NCBI GenBank assembly: GCA_033065855.1
Contig: JAVXUO010001120.1
Location: 1 to 64,000, forward strand
Direction: 5' to 3'
Length of the DNA stretch: 64,000 nucleotides
DNA from: Escallonia rubra
Taxonomy: Eukaryota > Streptophyta > Magnoliopsida > Escalloniales > Escalloniaceae
The notes beneath the pieces are model-generated. The model was not told where the DNA came from. It saw nothing but the letters and a program-made list of their open reading frames with translations, and searched no databases. The position numbers and the translations under genes were made by a program. Shown here one piece after another: positions 33,186-45,420 of the stretch. The stretch's first letter is position 1, and each line of letters begins with the position of its first letter.

Positions 33186-33970
33186 CCCTAAGCCCTTTCT
33201 CTTTTCTCCTCCCGTGCTTTCCTGGACATGTGCTCCCCTCCCCTCCCTAATCGTACCCCCCCTCCCTCTCCCTGTTATAGCATGTCCAAAAGAAACAGCG
33301 GAAGCATGCTTAAATGTTATAGTCGTCCATAAGTGGAAAGACTGAACATAACAGTATATTACAGACTACCTCTCTTCTATACAAGTACTACACTCCAAAA
33401 TAAAAGAAGAGCAACTAAAACGTTGCTCACCTAGCATAATACTCTTGAGTATCCCCGAGGTAATCCTCTTCCTCCCTTGGCAAGTACTCCGACTCCGAAC
33501 CTAGAAAAAAAACTATCGGGAATGGGTCAGCCTAATGGCTCAGTAGGGTATCCGGTGCTTTTAAGTAAAAACATGACTTGATCATATTATGTATAGTTAG
33601 TATGAACATGCAAGTCACTTGAACAGATGATACCTACGTACTTAAGAAAAATTTAACATATCGAATAACACATGCAAGCATCTGCTCACACTTGCCTTCA
33701 AAAGAAACGAGAATAGCATATCGAGCAAGATTTGAAATCTTGTAGCACATATATGAGAATGACAAGCAAGACCTAAATATTAACTTGATCTCTCCAAGAA
33801 TAGCCAAACAGTACAAAAAGTTCAAGACAAATATAAGCCAAGTACGAGAATATGAATATGCAAATATGCCCCTCATGCACGAGCCAACCTTCCCTGAGTG
33901 CGAGAGACTTTTCGTATCGCAACCAACTGATGTAGCAGGTTCGATAGAAGAAGTCCAACGTCATCACAGG

Positions 33971-34931
33971 TAGGGGTGAGCAGCGAACCGATAAAACCGA
34001 TCCGAACCATTGAAACCGATGAAACCGGACCGATCAAATCCGAACCGTTGATAAGCTCGAACGGTTTGGTTTGAGATTTTCAAATCGAGGCCGATTCGGT
34101 TCGGTTCACGGTTCTGGTTTTTCAAACTGGCTATGAACCGAACCGAACCGATGACTATATAACCATTAAAAAAATAATATACCTTACAATGGTTAACTAA
34201 CTAACCAGGGTAAATTTAATATGTTTGCCCTAAATAAAACCCTTATCTTCAATTCTTCATTTGCCGACGTCGTAATTCTTCTTCTGCTCCTCTTCTTCTT
34301 CAGAGCACACCCACTGAGAAAATCAAACACAGCAGTGGTGAAGCCGTAACTCTTCTTCTTCTGGGTAACTCTTCTTTTGCTCTTCTTCTTCATTTGTTCG
34401 GTTCAGTTTCATTGTTGCCGGCAGCAGTGGCAACTGGACAGCAGCAGTGCAGTGGACAGCAGCAGTGGTGAAGCCGGCAGCAGTGCAGTGGACAGCAGCA
34501 GTGGTGAAGCCGGCAGCAGTGGCAACTGGCAAGACAGCTCACGAGTTTGTTGGGTTTTCACTTTTCATTGTTCTTCCCCCCATTAGAGGTACCCAGTTTC
34601 ATAATTAACCTCCAATTTCAGTTTCCAGTTTTTCCAATCTTACATGTTGAATCAATTGTTCTTAACTTCATCCTGTACATGTGAAGATGTTGGTGTTTGT
34701 TGGGTTTTCACTTTTCCAATCTATTGTTTTTTCTTGAAACAGAATAATGTTTGAACTACGCTAAAACCGATCCGAGCCGTTCAATTTGAACCGAGTGAAC
34801 CGTTCAAACCGAACCGTTCAAACCGAGGTGTCTCGGTTTGGTTTGGTTTGAGAATTTGTGAACCGAGGTCCATTGGTTCGGTTTGCGGTTTGACCCCCAA
34901 ACCGAACCAAACCGAACCGTGCTCACCCCTA
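33971..34931. mobile_element. Non-autonomous hAT-like element (hAT-3)
   Basis: The element is bounded by TAGGGGTGAGC and its exact inverted repeat GCTCACCCCTA, with a perfect 8-bp duplication ATCACAGG at 33963-33970 and 34932-34939. The other LTR of Gypsy-E has the empty site at 51404-51411. Both ends carry many CCGAACCG motifs in inverted orientation. The interior holds a GCAGCAGTG-rich repeat (about 34428-34525) and no transposase. It is the same family as hAT-2. Confidence 0.95.
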
Positions 34932-36452
34932 ATCACAGGCACGCCAATAATTCCTTTCGAGAATAGTACGCATAGCTAATGCGTACTATCAAGACATGAA
35001 CGAGAACCCTGGCCGGATAACTTCCAACCCCGGCAAATAACACCATCAACTCACTTTTTTCCTCCTCATTCACGTGATATGCATAATCATGTACATACGT
35101 CAACATGAATGTCATCAAGTACCTCAAATGAATTTTAATCCCCTGTCGAGTCATATTTACCGTATTATCAACAATACATGCCAAACATGTAACATAATCT
35201 CTAATGCACAAACTAATTCGGTAATCAAACAAGAAATGATTTGAGGTTCTTCCTTAAGTACCCTACTCCTATGTATACTTACATTATTATGTAAATATTT
35301 GAGTATCCATTTAAGACCTGAAATTTGCCTAGTTATTCACCGTTATGCCCAACACGAAGGAACTACTAGTTTAGGTTACCTAATCTGCCCAGTATTTCAA
35401 ATGGCAGCCGGAGTAGTCTGTACTCCGAAAATCATAACAATTTAATTACAAGGAATCTACATTAAAACTATTTACTTATGAAAACTAGACGCAAAAAGCT
35501 ACATCCCAGTATTTTACTTGACACGAAAATATTGTTTTAAGATCATATTAAGCCCTTTAAAAAGACAAACTTCAGAATCTGCCTAGCAACAGTTTCACAA
35601 GATAGGTTCCAAGCCACGAATTTTAAGCCATAGCAATAGTACTTTAAATAATCTGAACTTTGGTATGTATACTCTATACATGTACTAGTGTAACATACAA
35701 AATAACCAAGTCCATATCTTAACTAAAAGTATATATTTCTAATCATCAAAAGTACTCTAATTCCATGACTGTACAGTTTCACAGAATAGGTTTCAAGCGA
35801 CGAATTTTAAACCATAGTAATAGTACTTGAAATAATCTGAAATTTGGTATGTATACCCTACACATGTATTAGTATAACATATAAAATAATCAGGTCCATA
35901 GATCAACTAAAAGTATATCTTTCTAAGCTCCAAAATTACTCTAATTCCATGACTGTTTTTGCAGATTTCAGCATACATGAACACCCTTCTCCTTGAATCT
36001 TTTCAAGAAAATATATGTAAGTGTTTTACTACCATCGTAATACTTCTCATACATGTTCTGAAACTTAAAAAAAACACAAGATAACCTACCTTAAAGAATT
36101 TTTTTGGGTCAAGCCAATTGAAGATAGTTAAGTCAAATCTCTCTCATTTGTTCTCCCTTTTCTTCTTCTCTTCTTCTCTTCCTCCCTTTCTCTCCTTTCT
36201 TTTCTTTCTCCTTATTTCTCTCTTCTCCTTCTTCTTTCTTCTCTTTATTTTATTTTGACCGAAACTTGGTCTTTCACCTCCACCTTCTCTTTTGTTTCTA
36301 AGTTATCCACTTAACTTCTCTTTCCATTTTTTTATTCTTTCCTTTGATTACTCACCACCAAACATAGGTGGCACACCAAAATGCTATTAATCCCACACCC
36401 CTTCACGTGACCCCTTATAGCTAACTTAGGGTATTTTAAAATTGACCCCAAA

Positions 36453-38142
36453 TGTAACATCCCAAAAATCTGAAGCTGAATATACGGTGAAAATTCCAAA
36501 CTAATCATCTATCGGACCTTTAGCGACAAAATGGTGAACATTAGACATTTTGATTCTTAGAATTTTAGTAACCTTAAGTTGTATTTAACAATAGTAGTTA
36601 TAAGAAATATTGATTAACGTCTTTAGTGATGATTAACATGATTGAACTTTTTATTTTATTTTTTTTGTCGATAACGTTTAGCGACGAATTTAAATTTTTG
36701 ACAATGATATAATTTTTAATGACAACATAATTTATTATTTAACGTCGGCGTGTATTTTAGCGAAAATTATTCTTTTTTAACATTGATATATCTCTTTAAG
36801 CGAAAATTAAACTTCTTTTAATATCGGCGCTTTTGTTAACGACGATTTGTCAAACGAGATAGCGCAAAAGACCCGTTAATAAGTTTTCATAGTGCATTTA
36901 CTATTTGTAGATAATTATTTTGGACGTTTTCACGATAATAAAAGTTTCGGGTGAAAACTTGAGCGACTAATAGAAGTATAGGGTGTTTCTTGTGATTTTT
37001 CCAACTAGGGTTTTTAGGTAGAAATATGCATTGTCCGTGGGCAGCCGTCCAAGGCCTCCCTTCAATTCGGCAGACGCACCTTGAATGAGAGAAAGAGAGA
37101 TACTGAGAGAGAAAGGAAGAGGGAAGATCGAAGAGATATTTTTCCGGCTATCGAAATTCTTCCGGTTAACCTCGAGGAATTTGATTGAGAGCGTTTTTAG
37201 CTTCAGCGTTGGTTTGAGGTAAGGGATTTTCATCCGAACCTAACTCATCTATTTGATTCATATGTTATTCTGATTTGCTATCGTTATTTCTTTGGACTCA
37301 ATTATAATTGTGATGAATTGTATCGATTGTCATTAATAACCTTGTTTGAGCCTGACACGTTCATTGAAAATCTCATTCGATGCTCAATACTTATTTCTCT
37401 TTGAGTATCGATTTATTCATTGTAATATCGCTTATTGCATTCTGCATATTGGCATGAGATAGTGTATTGAGGAGTTATAAGGATGGTCTGTATCGGGGGT
37501 GATATAAGGATGGTCTGTTATTGTCGGGAGATGCTAGTACCTTGAGGGTCTAGCTAGTGTTCATATGCATATGTAACTTTATCATTATTAAGCACTGCAT
37601 GTGTGGCTTTGCTAAGTGTTACCCTGCACTGCCTGTGTGGCTTTGCAATTTACTCATGTCCAATATCATCTGCATTGTTTCAGTGAAATCGAAAGTGCAT
37701 TTATTGAATCTTGAATTGCGAAATTGAAAATATTGTTTCTATATTGTCATTGACATAACCTTCTGACCAAATCGTTTGTAATCTTATTGAATTTTGAGCG
37801 ACCTTACTGAGCTCTCAAAAGCTCACTCCCTTTTTATGTTCCTTTCTGCAGGAAATAACCGTCAGTAAGATTTCAGGATGATCGAGCCTGAATTTTCAGA
37901 ATAGTTTATGGTTTCCATTATTTGTTTAATCAAGCCTTACTAGGGAACTGTTATGTAATCAAATAAATTAAGTACTTTACAATTGTTTTGTGATAAAAAT
38001 TGTCTGTTGAGCTAGGCAATTGATGGATTATAGTGCTCCGATATGAATGTTATTAGGTACCTTTAGTGGTAATGAATAAATTGAACAGTTGAGATTCGAT
38101 GGATTGATCGGTTAACGATCCGAGAATTTCGGGGTTGTTACA
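36453..38142 (+). repeat. 5' LTR of LARD-D
   Basis: The LTR is 1,690 bp. Its 5' part contains TTTAGCGAC motifs (near 36519 and 36674) and several TTAGCG or TTAACG variants, like the subterminal motifs of the CACTA elements in this window. A GA/CT-rich leader-like segment lies near 37080-37130. Confidence 0.93.
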
Positions 38143-40063
38143 GTTGGTATCAGAGCTTAGGTTATGAGATTCTGTAGACTCATAAGCCTAAGATAAATTG
38201 TGATTGAGATTGGATTTTGAAAACTTGTATTAGGTTTGAAGACTTATTTGAGGTTTAGAATTGATTGAGATTTGCATTGAATACGCAATAGTAGACAGGT
38301 TACTTACCTAAGAATTTTCGGATCTTAAGTAGTAACCAAAGAAGATGATTGAAGGATAAGAAAGTGATCTTTTGTTTCTTTGAGTAGCTCCATCAAATAG
38401 AAAGTATGAACGGTTAATGTTATGATTGCTAATGGATGTGCAATATATGTGTACGTAGAATTTGATTTTTGGGTCCTTAAGGTAATACTTTTAATGTGAT
38501 GGATTCGGTAATAGTGGTTTGATATCCGAGTGCTCAGCAAAATGACATTAAAAGAGAATTTAGATGACTACAATTGTGGATTCGATGAGAACGGAAGTTA
38601 AACTCAAGGTTTAGAGTGCAAGTCTCATATGATGAGGAAATATCTTAGTACTCAGGTATACCTTCGGCTTGAAGTTAAGTGTGTTATTCTGGGAGCATTT
38701 GAGTTCTGAGAGTTCCTTATAATAAAGTGATTTTATGGTTTCATTTTTGAGAACTTTACCCCGATAATTTGATTAGATTGGGTTGTGTAATTGTTTTAAC
38801 CATTCTGTTGAAACTTTGTTTTGAAGAGGATTATTAAGAGAATGAGTTCTCTTTAATTGTGGTCTTATAGAGATTTTTATGGATTTAGACACTCTGTATA
38901 TGCCTGGGGTTATTAGTGACATCGTGGGTTAATATTTCATTTTAAGAACTTTGATAGCAGTCAAGACTTCTGATTTGGGAATATATGTGACAAGGATGGG
39001 TCCCATAGTAATTAGAGCTTAAGTAACGATGAATTGATTGGGTTTCTGAAAACTTAAGTTATAATCAGAATCCTATAGTATAGTGAAACATTCAAAGTTA
39101 CTGAATTACAATTTTGTGTTTTGACAAATGTTTTGGACAATTATTTACAAAGTCATGAGGACTTTTAATGTGTGAGTGAAGCACACTTAAGATGGTAAGG
39201 AGACATATGAGTATAGTTGGCGAAAAACCTAACCAAGGCTGTCGAATAGCAGGTAGCACGATCATTAGATAGAGCTTTTGTAAGTCTTTGGTCTAAAACG
39301 TTGGAATTTTGAGATTTCAGAAAATTTTTAGATGGTTATATGATCTTTTGAAGTTCTGCAAGTATTAGAGTATAAGTGATTAACTAGTAAGTTCAATCTT
39401 AGTGTTAAGGGTGAACGGTAATTATAACGTTTAATATTCGCCGGGTATAAATTTTGATGCGGAGGTTAGTCACTGCTCGGATACTATGTTGGTTGCTTTA
39501 TACCTGAGCTAAGTAGCGAGATCTAGTGTCTGACGGTGTAAGTATTATGAAATTGAGGCCAAATTTCTTTTAACGAGGAGAAGATGTAATATCAGTCTCA
39601 AAGTGGTCTTATGGTGATTTTGATATATTTGACATTGTAGAAATTGTTCAATTGGTGAGACTTCACAGTTCAGCGGCGATTTAGTGTATAAGTGGAGAAA
39701 TTGAGCTTATAGTCGATTATGATATCTATACAATTTAGTTGTATAATGGAGAAATGTGGAGATAACATTTTAGTGCGGTGGAGCTTGTGATTTAAGTGTA
39801 TTGACTTTGAGGTAATACTTATCAGTTTACTGAAGTGTGTTAAATCCATTTCTGGCAGCGTTGTGTTTTTATGCTTTTAATGCATATACCCTGCAAAGTC
39901 GCTCGAAATTGTATTGGGGTTATTTACCAAATGCTTGAGTAACTTTAGTTTTATAAGCACTTGAGGTGCTATGACACGGGTATCCGAGGTTCGCACATGA
40001 ATACAACCAACAGTCTAAGGAACGTTCAATTTCGAGGACGAAATTTTTATAAGTGGGGAAGAA
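38143..40063 (+). other. LARD-D interior, non-coding
   Basis: The interior starts with the primer site TGGTATCAGAGC (38145-38156) and ends with a Tekay-like segment TTTCGAGGACGAAATTTTT before the polypurine tract. No open frame over about 70 codons and no Gag or Pol motif was found. Signals for priming are kept while coding capacity is gone. Confidence 0.85.
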
Positions 40064-41752
40064 TGTAACATCCCAAAAATCTGAAGCTGAATATACGGTG
40101 AAAATCCCAAACTAATCATCTATCGGACCTTTAGCGACAAAATGGTGAACATTAGACATTTTGATTCTTAGAATTTTAGTAACCTTAAGTTGTATTTAAC
40201 AATAGTAGTTATAAGAAGTATTGATTAACATCTTTAGTGATGATTAACATGATTGAACTTTTTATTTTATTTTTTTTGTCGATAACGTTTAGCGACGAAT
40301 TTAAATTTTTGACAATGATATAATTTTTAATGACAACATAATTTATTATTTAACGTCGGCGTGTATTTTAGCGAAAATTATTCTTTTTTAACATTGATAT
40401 ATCTCTTTAAGCGAAAATTAAACTTCTTTTAATATCGGCGCTTTTGTTAACGACGATTTGTCAAACGAGATAGCGCAAAAGACCCGTTAATAAGTTTTCA
40501 TAGTGCATTTACTATTTGTAGATAATTATTTTGGACGTTTTCACGATAATAAAAGTTTTGGGTGAAAACTTGAGCGACTAATAGAAGTATAGGGTGTTTC
40601 TTGTGATTTTTCCAACTAGGGTTTTTAGGTAGAAATATGCATTGTCCGTGGGCAGCCGTCCAAGGCCTCCCTTCAATTCGGCAGACGCACCTTGAATGAG
40701 AGAAAGAGAGATACTGAGAGAGAAAGGAAGAGGGAAGATCGAAGAGATATTTTTCCGGCTATCGAAATTCTTCCGGTTAACCTCGAGGAATTTGATTGAG
40801 AGCGTTTTTAGCTTCAGCGTTGGTTTGAGGTAAGGGATTTTCATCCGAACCTAACTCATCTATTTGATTCATATGTTATTCTGATTTGCTATCGTTATTT
40901 CTTTGGACTCAATTATAATTGTGATGAATTGTATCGATTGTCATTAATAACCTTGTTTGAGCCTGACACGTTCATTGAAAATCTCATTCGATGCTCAATA
41001 CTTATTTCTCTTTGAGTATCGATTTATTCATTGTAATATCGCTTATTGCATTCTGCATATTGGCATGAGATAGTGTATTGAGGAGTTATAAGGATGGTCT
41101 GTATCGGGGGTGATATAAGGATGGTCTGTTATTGTCGGGAAATGCTAGTACCTTGAGGGTCTAGCTAGTGTTCATATGCATATGTAACCATATCGTTATT
41201 AAGCACTGCCTGTGTGGCTTTGCTAAGTGTTACCCTGCACTGCCTGTGTGGCTTTGCAATTTACTCATGTCCAATATCATCTGCATTGTTTCAGTGAAAT
41301 CGAAAGTGCATTTATTGAATCTTGAATTGCGAAATTGAAAATATTGTTTATATATTGTCGTTGACATAACCTTCTGACCAAATCGTTTGTAATCTTACTG
41401 AATTTTGAGCGACCTTACTGAGCTCTCAAAAGCTCACTCCCTTTTTATGTTCCTTTCTGCAGGAAATAACCGACAGTAAGATTTCAGGATGATCGAGCCT
41501 GAATTTTCAGAATAGTTTATGGTTTCCATTATTTGTTTAATCAAGCCTTACTAGGGAACTGTTATGTAATCAAATAAATTAAGTACTTTACAATTGTTTT
41601 GTGATAGAAATTGTCTGTTGAGCTAGACAATTGATGGATTATAGTGCTCTGATATGAATGTTATTAGGTACCTTTAGTGGTAATGAATAAATTGAACAGT
41701 TGAGATTCGATGGATTGATCGGTTAACGATCCGAGAATTTCGGGTTGTTACA
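40064..41752 (+). repeat. 3' LTR of LARD-D
   Basis: The LTR is 1,689 bp and nearly identical to 36453-38142. Differences seen by eye include a small cluster near 41189-41200 and a 1-bp indel in the final GGGTTGTTACA segment. Confidence 0.93.
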
Positions 41753-41985
41753 CCAAAGTTTTGCATTGTTACTTTTTTAACCCCCAATGTTTTACATAAT
41801 TATATTTTGGGCCCACAACTTAATTTCGATATTTATTTTATGTATACAAATATTATAACAAAATTATATTACTTCAATCAAATTTAAATATGTTTAAACT
41901 TAATAGAATGATTAGAAGCTAATTAAGATCGGGGCCTCACACTCTCCCCTCCTTAAAAGAATTTAGTCCCTAAATTCATACCTGA

Positions 41986-43024
41986 TCACGTGAACAAGTG
42001 CGGGTACTTTGACTTAATCTCATCTTCACGCTCCCAAGTAGCCTCTTCAATATCATGATATTGCCATATAATCTTAACTAGTGGAATCACCTTATTCCTC
42101 AATACCTGATCCCGACGATCCAAAATCTCCATTGGCTGCTCAACGTAAGTCATATCTGCTTCTATGTGAACCGGTTGATCATGCAACACATGTGATGGAT
42201 CTGGCTGATATTTACGCAACATAGATACATGAAAGATGTTATGTACCCCAGATAATGAAGGTGGCAAAGCGACCCGATACGCTAGATTACCAACCCGTTC
42301 AAAAATCTCATAAGGCCCAACAAACCTCGGAGATAGCTTACCTTTTTTACCGAATCTCATGACTCCTTTCGTTGGAGAAATTTTAATAAAAACAAAGTCT
42401 CCCACCGTAAATTCCAAACCACGTCGATGAGTGTCGGCGTAGCTTTTTTGTCGACTCTGTGTTGTACGGATACGTTGTTGAATTACTTGTATCTTATCAG
42501 TGGTTTCACGAATAATATCAGATTTGATAAGCTTACCTTCCCCAACCTCTGACCAACAAATTGGAGATCTGCATTTTCTTCCATATAACGCCTCATAAGG
42601 AGCCATATCAATACTAGAATGGTAGCTGTTATTATAAGAGAATTCAACAAGTGGTAAATGTGAATCCCAACTACCTTTCAAGTCTATTACACAAGCTCTT
42701 AACATATCCTCTAAGGTTTGTATAGTACGCTCACTCTGACCATCTGTCTAAGGGTGAAAGGCTATACTCAAGGCCAACTGTGTACCCATAGCCTTCTGAA
42801 AAGCTTGCCAAAATCGAGAAGTAAAATGTGGATCCCTGTCAGAAACAATGCTAACAGGAACCCCATGCAAGCGAACTATCTCATTGATATACAACTTAGC
42901 CAATTTTTCCATGAAATATTTCATATTCAGAGGAAGAAAATGTGCAGATTTAGTAAGACGGTCTACTATTACCCAAATGACATCATTTTCGTCCCGTGTC
43001 CGCGGTAATCCTGTCACAAAGTCC
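41986..43024 (-). pseudogene. Gypsy-E integrase core and chromodomain-like C-terminus
   Basis: The minus-strand frame from 43024 reads [19 protein letters not shown] and [13 protein letters not shown], the integrase catalytic core. An in-frame stop at 42748-42750 follows AFHP. The frame then resumes without a shift (DGQSERTIQTLEDMLRACV, EFSYNNSYHSSI, APYEALYGR), carrying the third catalytic residue. A GPY/F-type segment (VGPYEIFERVGNLAY) and a chromodomain-like tail (ILDRRDQVLRNK, VKIIWQYHDIEEATWE) end at 41986. This tail places the element near the Tekay/Del chromoviruses. The 5' end of the core is separated from the rest of pol by CACTA-F. Confidence 0.92.
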
Positions 43025-43599
43025 ATGCACTACAAAAAAAAGAGGGCTATAGCAGCGCCCTAAGCCGACGGCCACACGGACCCGCTGCTATAGATTCTCT
43101 ATGCCGGCAGCTAAGAGTTGACCGCCTCCATAGAGTCTATAGCGGCAGTTAATGCCATCGGTCGCATGCCTTCGCTGCTATAGATTATTTTTTCACCCAA
43201 AACACTAAGCGCCAAAGTTTGGCGCCAAACTGGCTTTATACCGACACAAGGAACCGCTGTCATAGGTAATTTTCTAGTTATCTCTACTTTTTTTTCTTCT
43301 AAAATTAATTGTATTACATTTTTCTTATTCTTTTCGCAGGTTCATTATCTTCGTTCTGGAGACTGCGACTGGGCAGTTGATCTTTCTCACCTTCTCACTC
43401 GATTTCTCTTCCTTCTCCCTCGATTTGTCTATTCCATCCGATCTTCCTCTCACTTTTTCTCTTTCTTTTGCCTAACAGATTCTCACGTTTCACTGTGGGC
43501 GAGTCGAATTACAAGTGTTTCATCCAAATCCGGTATGTGCCTATCTCTACCCATTCTTAATTATTGATTTTCAATAGTATAAACCACTAATTTTGTGTT

Positions 43600-43817
43600 C
43601 TGTAATTTTGTGAATTTTGATTCTCTTTTCAGAAATTGATTTGGTTTGGTTTGGTTTGATTTGGTTAGGGTTCATGACTATCTCTTTTCAGGAATTTGCT
43701 TTGGTTTTGATTGTCTCTTTTCAGAAATTTGCTTTGGTTTATGTGGTTAGGGTTCATTATTGTCTCTTTTCAGGAAATTGCTTTGGTTTTTCTTAATAAT
43801 GTCATCTTGAAACAACC

Positions 43818-43859
<42 letters not shown>

Positions 43860-43860
43860 A
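43600..43860 (+). repeat. Short tandem repeats and (CT)n in CACTA-F
   Basis: Three or four diverged copies of TCTCTTTTCAG(A/G)AA(A/T)TTGCTTTGGTTT-like units lie at about 43620-43790. A (CT)n microsatellite of about 17 units follows at 43818-43853. Confidence 0.75.
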
Positions 43861-44569
43861 CTCTCTTGATTCTGGTTTCCTTTTTGGTTATGTTCTCTCT
43901 TATTACATTAATAACATTCTTGACTAAGGAAGCTATCTGCAAATGTTTGCCCCTTTATTATGTTAGATATTAATTGACATGATTGAACCACTGGCAATGC
44001 TAACATATGACTATATGTGGACTTGATTTGCATAAACCCTTTGTTTTCTTTTGTGTGGTTGTTTATTGGTTACGATGATGTAAGTTTGCATCACAGATTG
44101 CAATTGTCTTGTCACACATCTATCCTTCTTGATGATGTATTATCTGATCTCACAAGGGTGAATTCAGTACTTGACTATATAGGAGGATGTTACGAAATTT
44201 CTTTACGACCTAGAGTTGGCATCGTGTAAACTTGAATGATCGACCGTAGAAACATTCTTGAGGAATTTCTGCATAGGCTTATGTTAATGTGGGGAGTTCT
44301 TACAGAGGTTTTGTAATAGATTGTGTATAATTCAGGAATGAATCACTATATAGTGAATGTGATGCTTTAGGACTGTATGAGCTTATTCAGACGTTGGTTT
44401 TTGAAGAAGATTTATCTAATTTCTTTTTCATTGCTCCGTTCGTAGTTTGTTTTTTCTCCCCTGTATATATATGTTATGCTATTTCTTTTTTGGAATTTAT
44501 CCGTTAAAGTTTTGTTTTGGTACTCAACTCATGTGATGCCTTGGTTATTTTCTATCTTATCTTAATTAG

Positions 44570-44641
44570 CTCCTTGCTGAGAAAATGCCCGAGTTGCTGG
44601 ACTTTGATAAGGATGTTGTTCATCTAGAAGCAGCCTCTAAG
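44570..44641 (+). pseudogene. Captured formin FH2-domain exon in CACTA-F
   Basis: A 72-bp open segment is bounded by AG at 44568-44569 and GT at 44642-44643. It encodes 24 residues including EKMPELLDFDKDVVHLEAA, a highly conserved part of the FH2 (actin-nucleating) domain of plant formins. The next conserved FH2 exon is not found downstream, and preceding exons were not recognised. Formins nucleate and cap actin filaments; this fragment alone cannot. The flanking splice sites suggest genomic capture with introns, not a processed copy. Confidence 0.85.
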
Positions 44642-45329
44642 GTATCCCACTGTGTTACATGTAGAGTTGATCTCTAGTTGCACTTAACTTGCAAAAAAAA
44701 AAAACTTTATTTAAATAAAGTTATTCTTGGCTTACCTGAAACCCAATTTCAATGGAAAAAGACAAAAAAGAAACCCATGGATTCCCTCTTGATAACTACA
44801 AATGCCCTGCCTGCCTCAGCGCTTGATCTTTCAAACTTTCCCTTTATTGATGAATCGCATGCTTTTCTCGCTTGGTTAGTATTGCTTTTTATTTTTATAA
44901 GTAGGCACTTATTGACTCACTTGGACTGTAACCTTGCTAAAATTTCTGGCTTGAAAGAGATGATCCGATTGTGCATCTTTCTTAACAAAGTTAGAAAAAT
45001 GATTTGATCTTTTGTAATCATTTTGGTCACCAAAGGTGTATGAAGACTAAATCTCAGGGTGTAACTATTTTTCATGCTTCGTTTACGCTGCCAATAGAGT
45101 CGAATAAATGTATAAATAATGGTATAGATGCCAGTGAACTATTCTGCCACGTCCATAGTGGAGGCACTAGGACGTGGCAGAGTAGTTCATATCTGTTACT
45201 CTAAAAGTATGATACAATTCTTTAATGATTTATGGTTTCTTGAGTGATCATTTGGTTTAGGAAATGTAATATACATCAGCCAAACCACTTAGAATTGGTC
45301 CAATAATGTTAAGGTCTTTTTTCAATAAA

Positions 45330-45420
45330 GAGAAAGCACTAACTGAAAAGGTCAATTCTCTTGAAGCTCAACCGAAAGATATGGGTGAATTCAGGGCAAC
45401 AATAGCCTCAATGTAGGAAA
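45330..45420 (+). pseudogene. Possible coiled-coil coding remnant in CACTA-F
   Basis: The segment reads KALTEKVNSLEAQPKDMGEFRATIASM followed by a stop. Its Leu and charged pattern resembles the coiled-coil tail often seen at the end of accessory CACTA proteins. The match is weak and short, so it could be chance or part of another captured gene. Confidence 0.3.

Larger units (their letters stand above)
18356..33287 (+). mobile_element. CACTA (En/Spm) element with nested insertions (CACTA-B)
   Basis: The left end reads CACATTATCAGAAAAAGGGC, a worn CACTA terminus, and abuts CACTA-A head to head. In order follow subterminal repeats (18375-18755), a GC-rich first exon ending near 18938 at GGTATGT, an AT-rich intron, tnp2 remnants (23401-23687), DUF4218 pieces (24791-24962 and 30012-30270), DUF4216 (about 30600-31147) and the Transposase_24-type gene (31524-33180). 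Insertions at about 19146-21850, 23688-24668 and 25110-30006 are defined by comparison with CACTA-C. The 3' terminal repeats are lost where a truncated Gypsy LTR begins at 33288. Stops and a deletion of the tnp2 core show it is non-autonomous. Confidence 0.82.
36453..41752 (+). mobile_element. Non-autonomous LTR retrotransposon with large LTRs (LARD-D)
   Basis: Two direct repeats of about 1,690 bp (36453-38142 and 40064-41752) begin TGTAACATCC and end TTACA. The element is flanked by a perfect 5-bp duplication, CCAAA (36448-36452 and 41753-41757). The uninterrupted target is in the other Gypsy-E LTR near 52917. A tRNA-Met primer site lies at 38145-38156 and a polypurine tract (AAGTGGGGAAGAA) at 40051-40063. 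The interior of about 1.9 kb has no Gag or Pol, so replication would need proteins from another element. The LTRs differ at only about 15 positions by eye, which indicates a recent insertion. Confidence 0.95.
33288..41941 (-). repeat. 3' LTR of Gypsy-E, interrupted by two insertions
   Basis: The segments 33288-33970, 34940-36452 and 41758-41941 are collinear with 50730-53107. The outer 85 bp or so are missing at the junction with CACTA-B. The inner end (plus strand GCCTCACA at 41934-41941) abuts the polypurine tract CTTTTAAGGAGGGGAGAG on the minus strand. Confidence 0.9.

Noticed and set aside
36967..37233. An 88-residue minus-strand frame occurring identically at 40578-40844
   Set aside because: The two copies are identical because they lie in the two LTRs of LARD-D; no domain is recognisable and it is antisense to the LTR.
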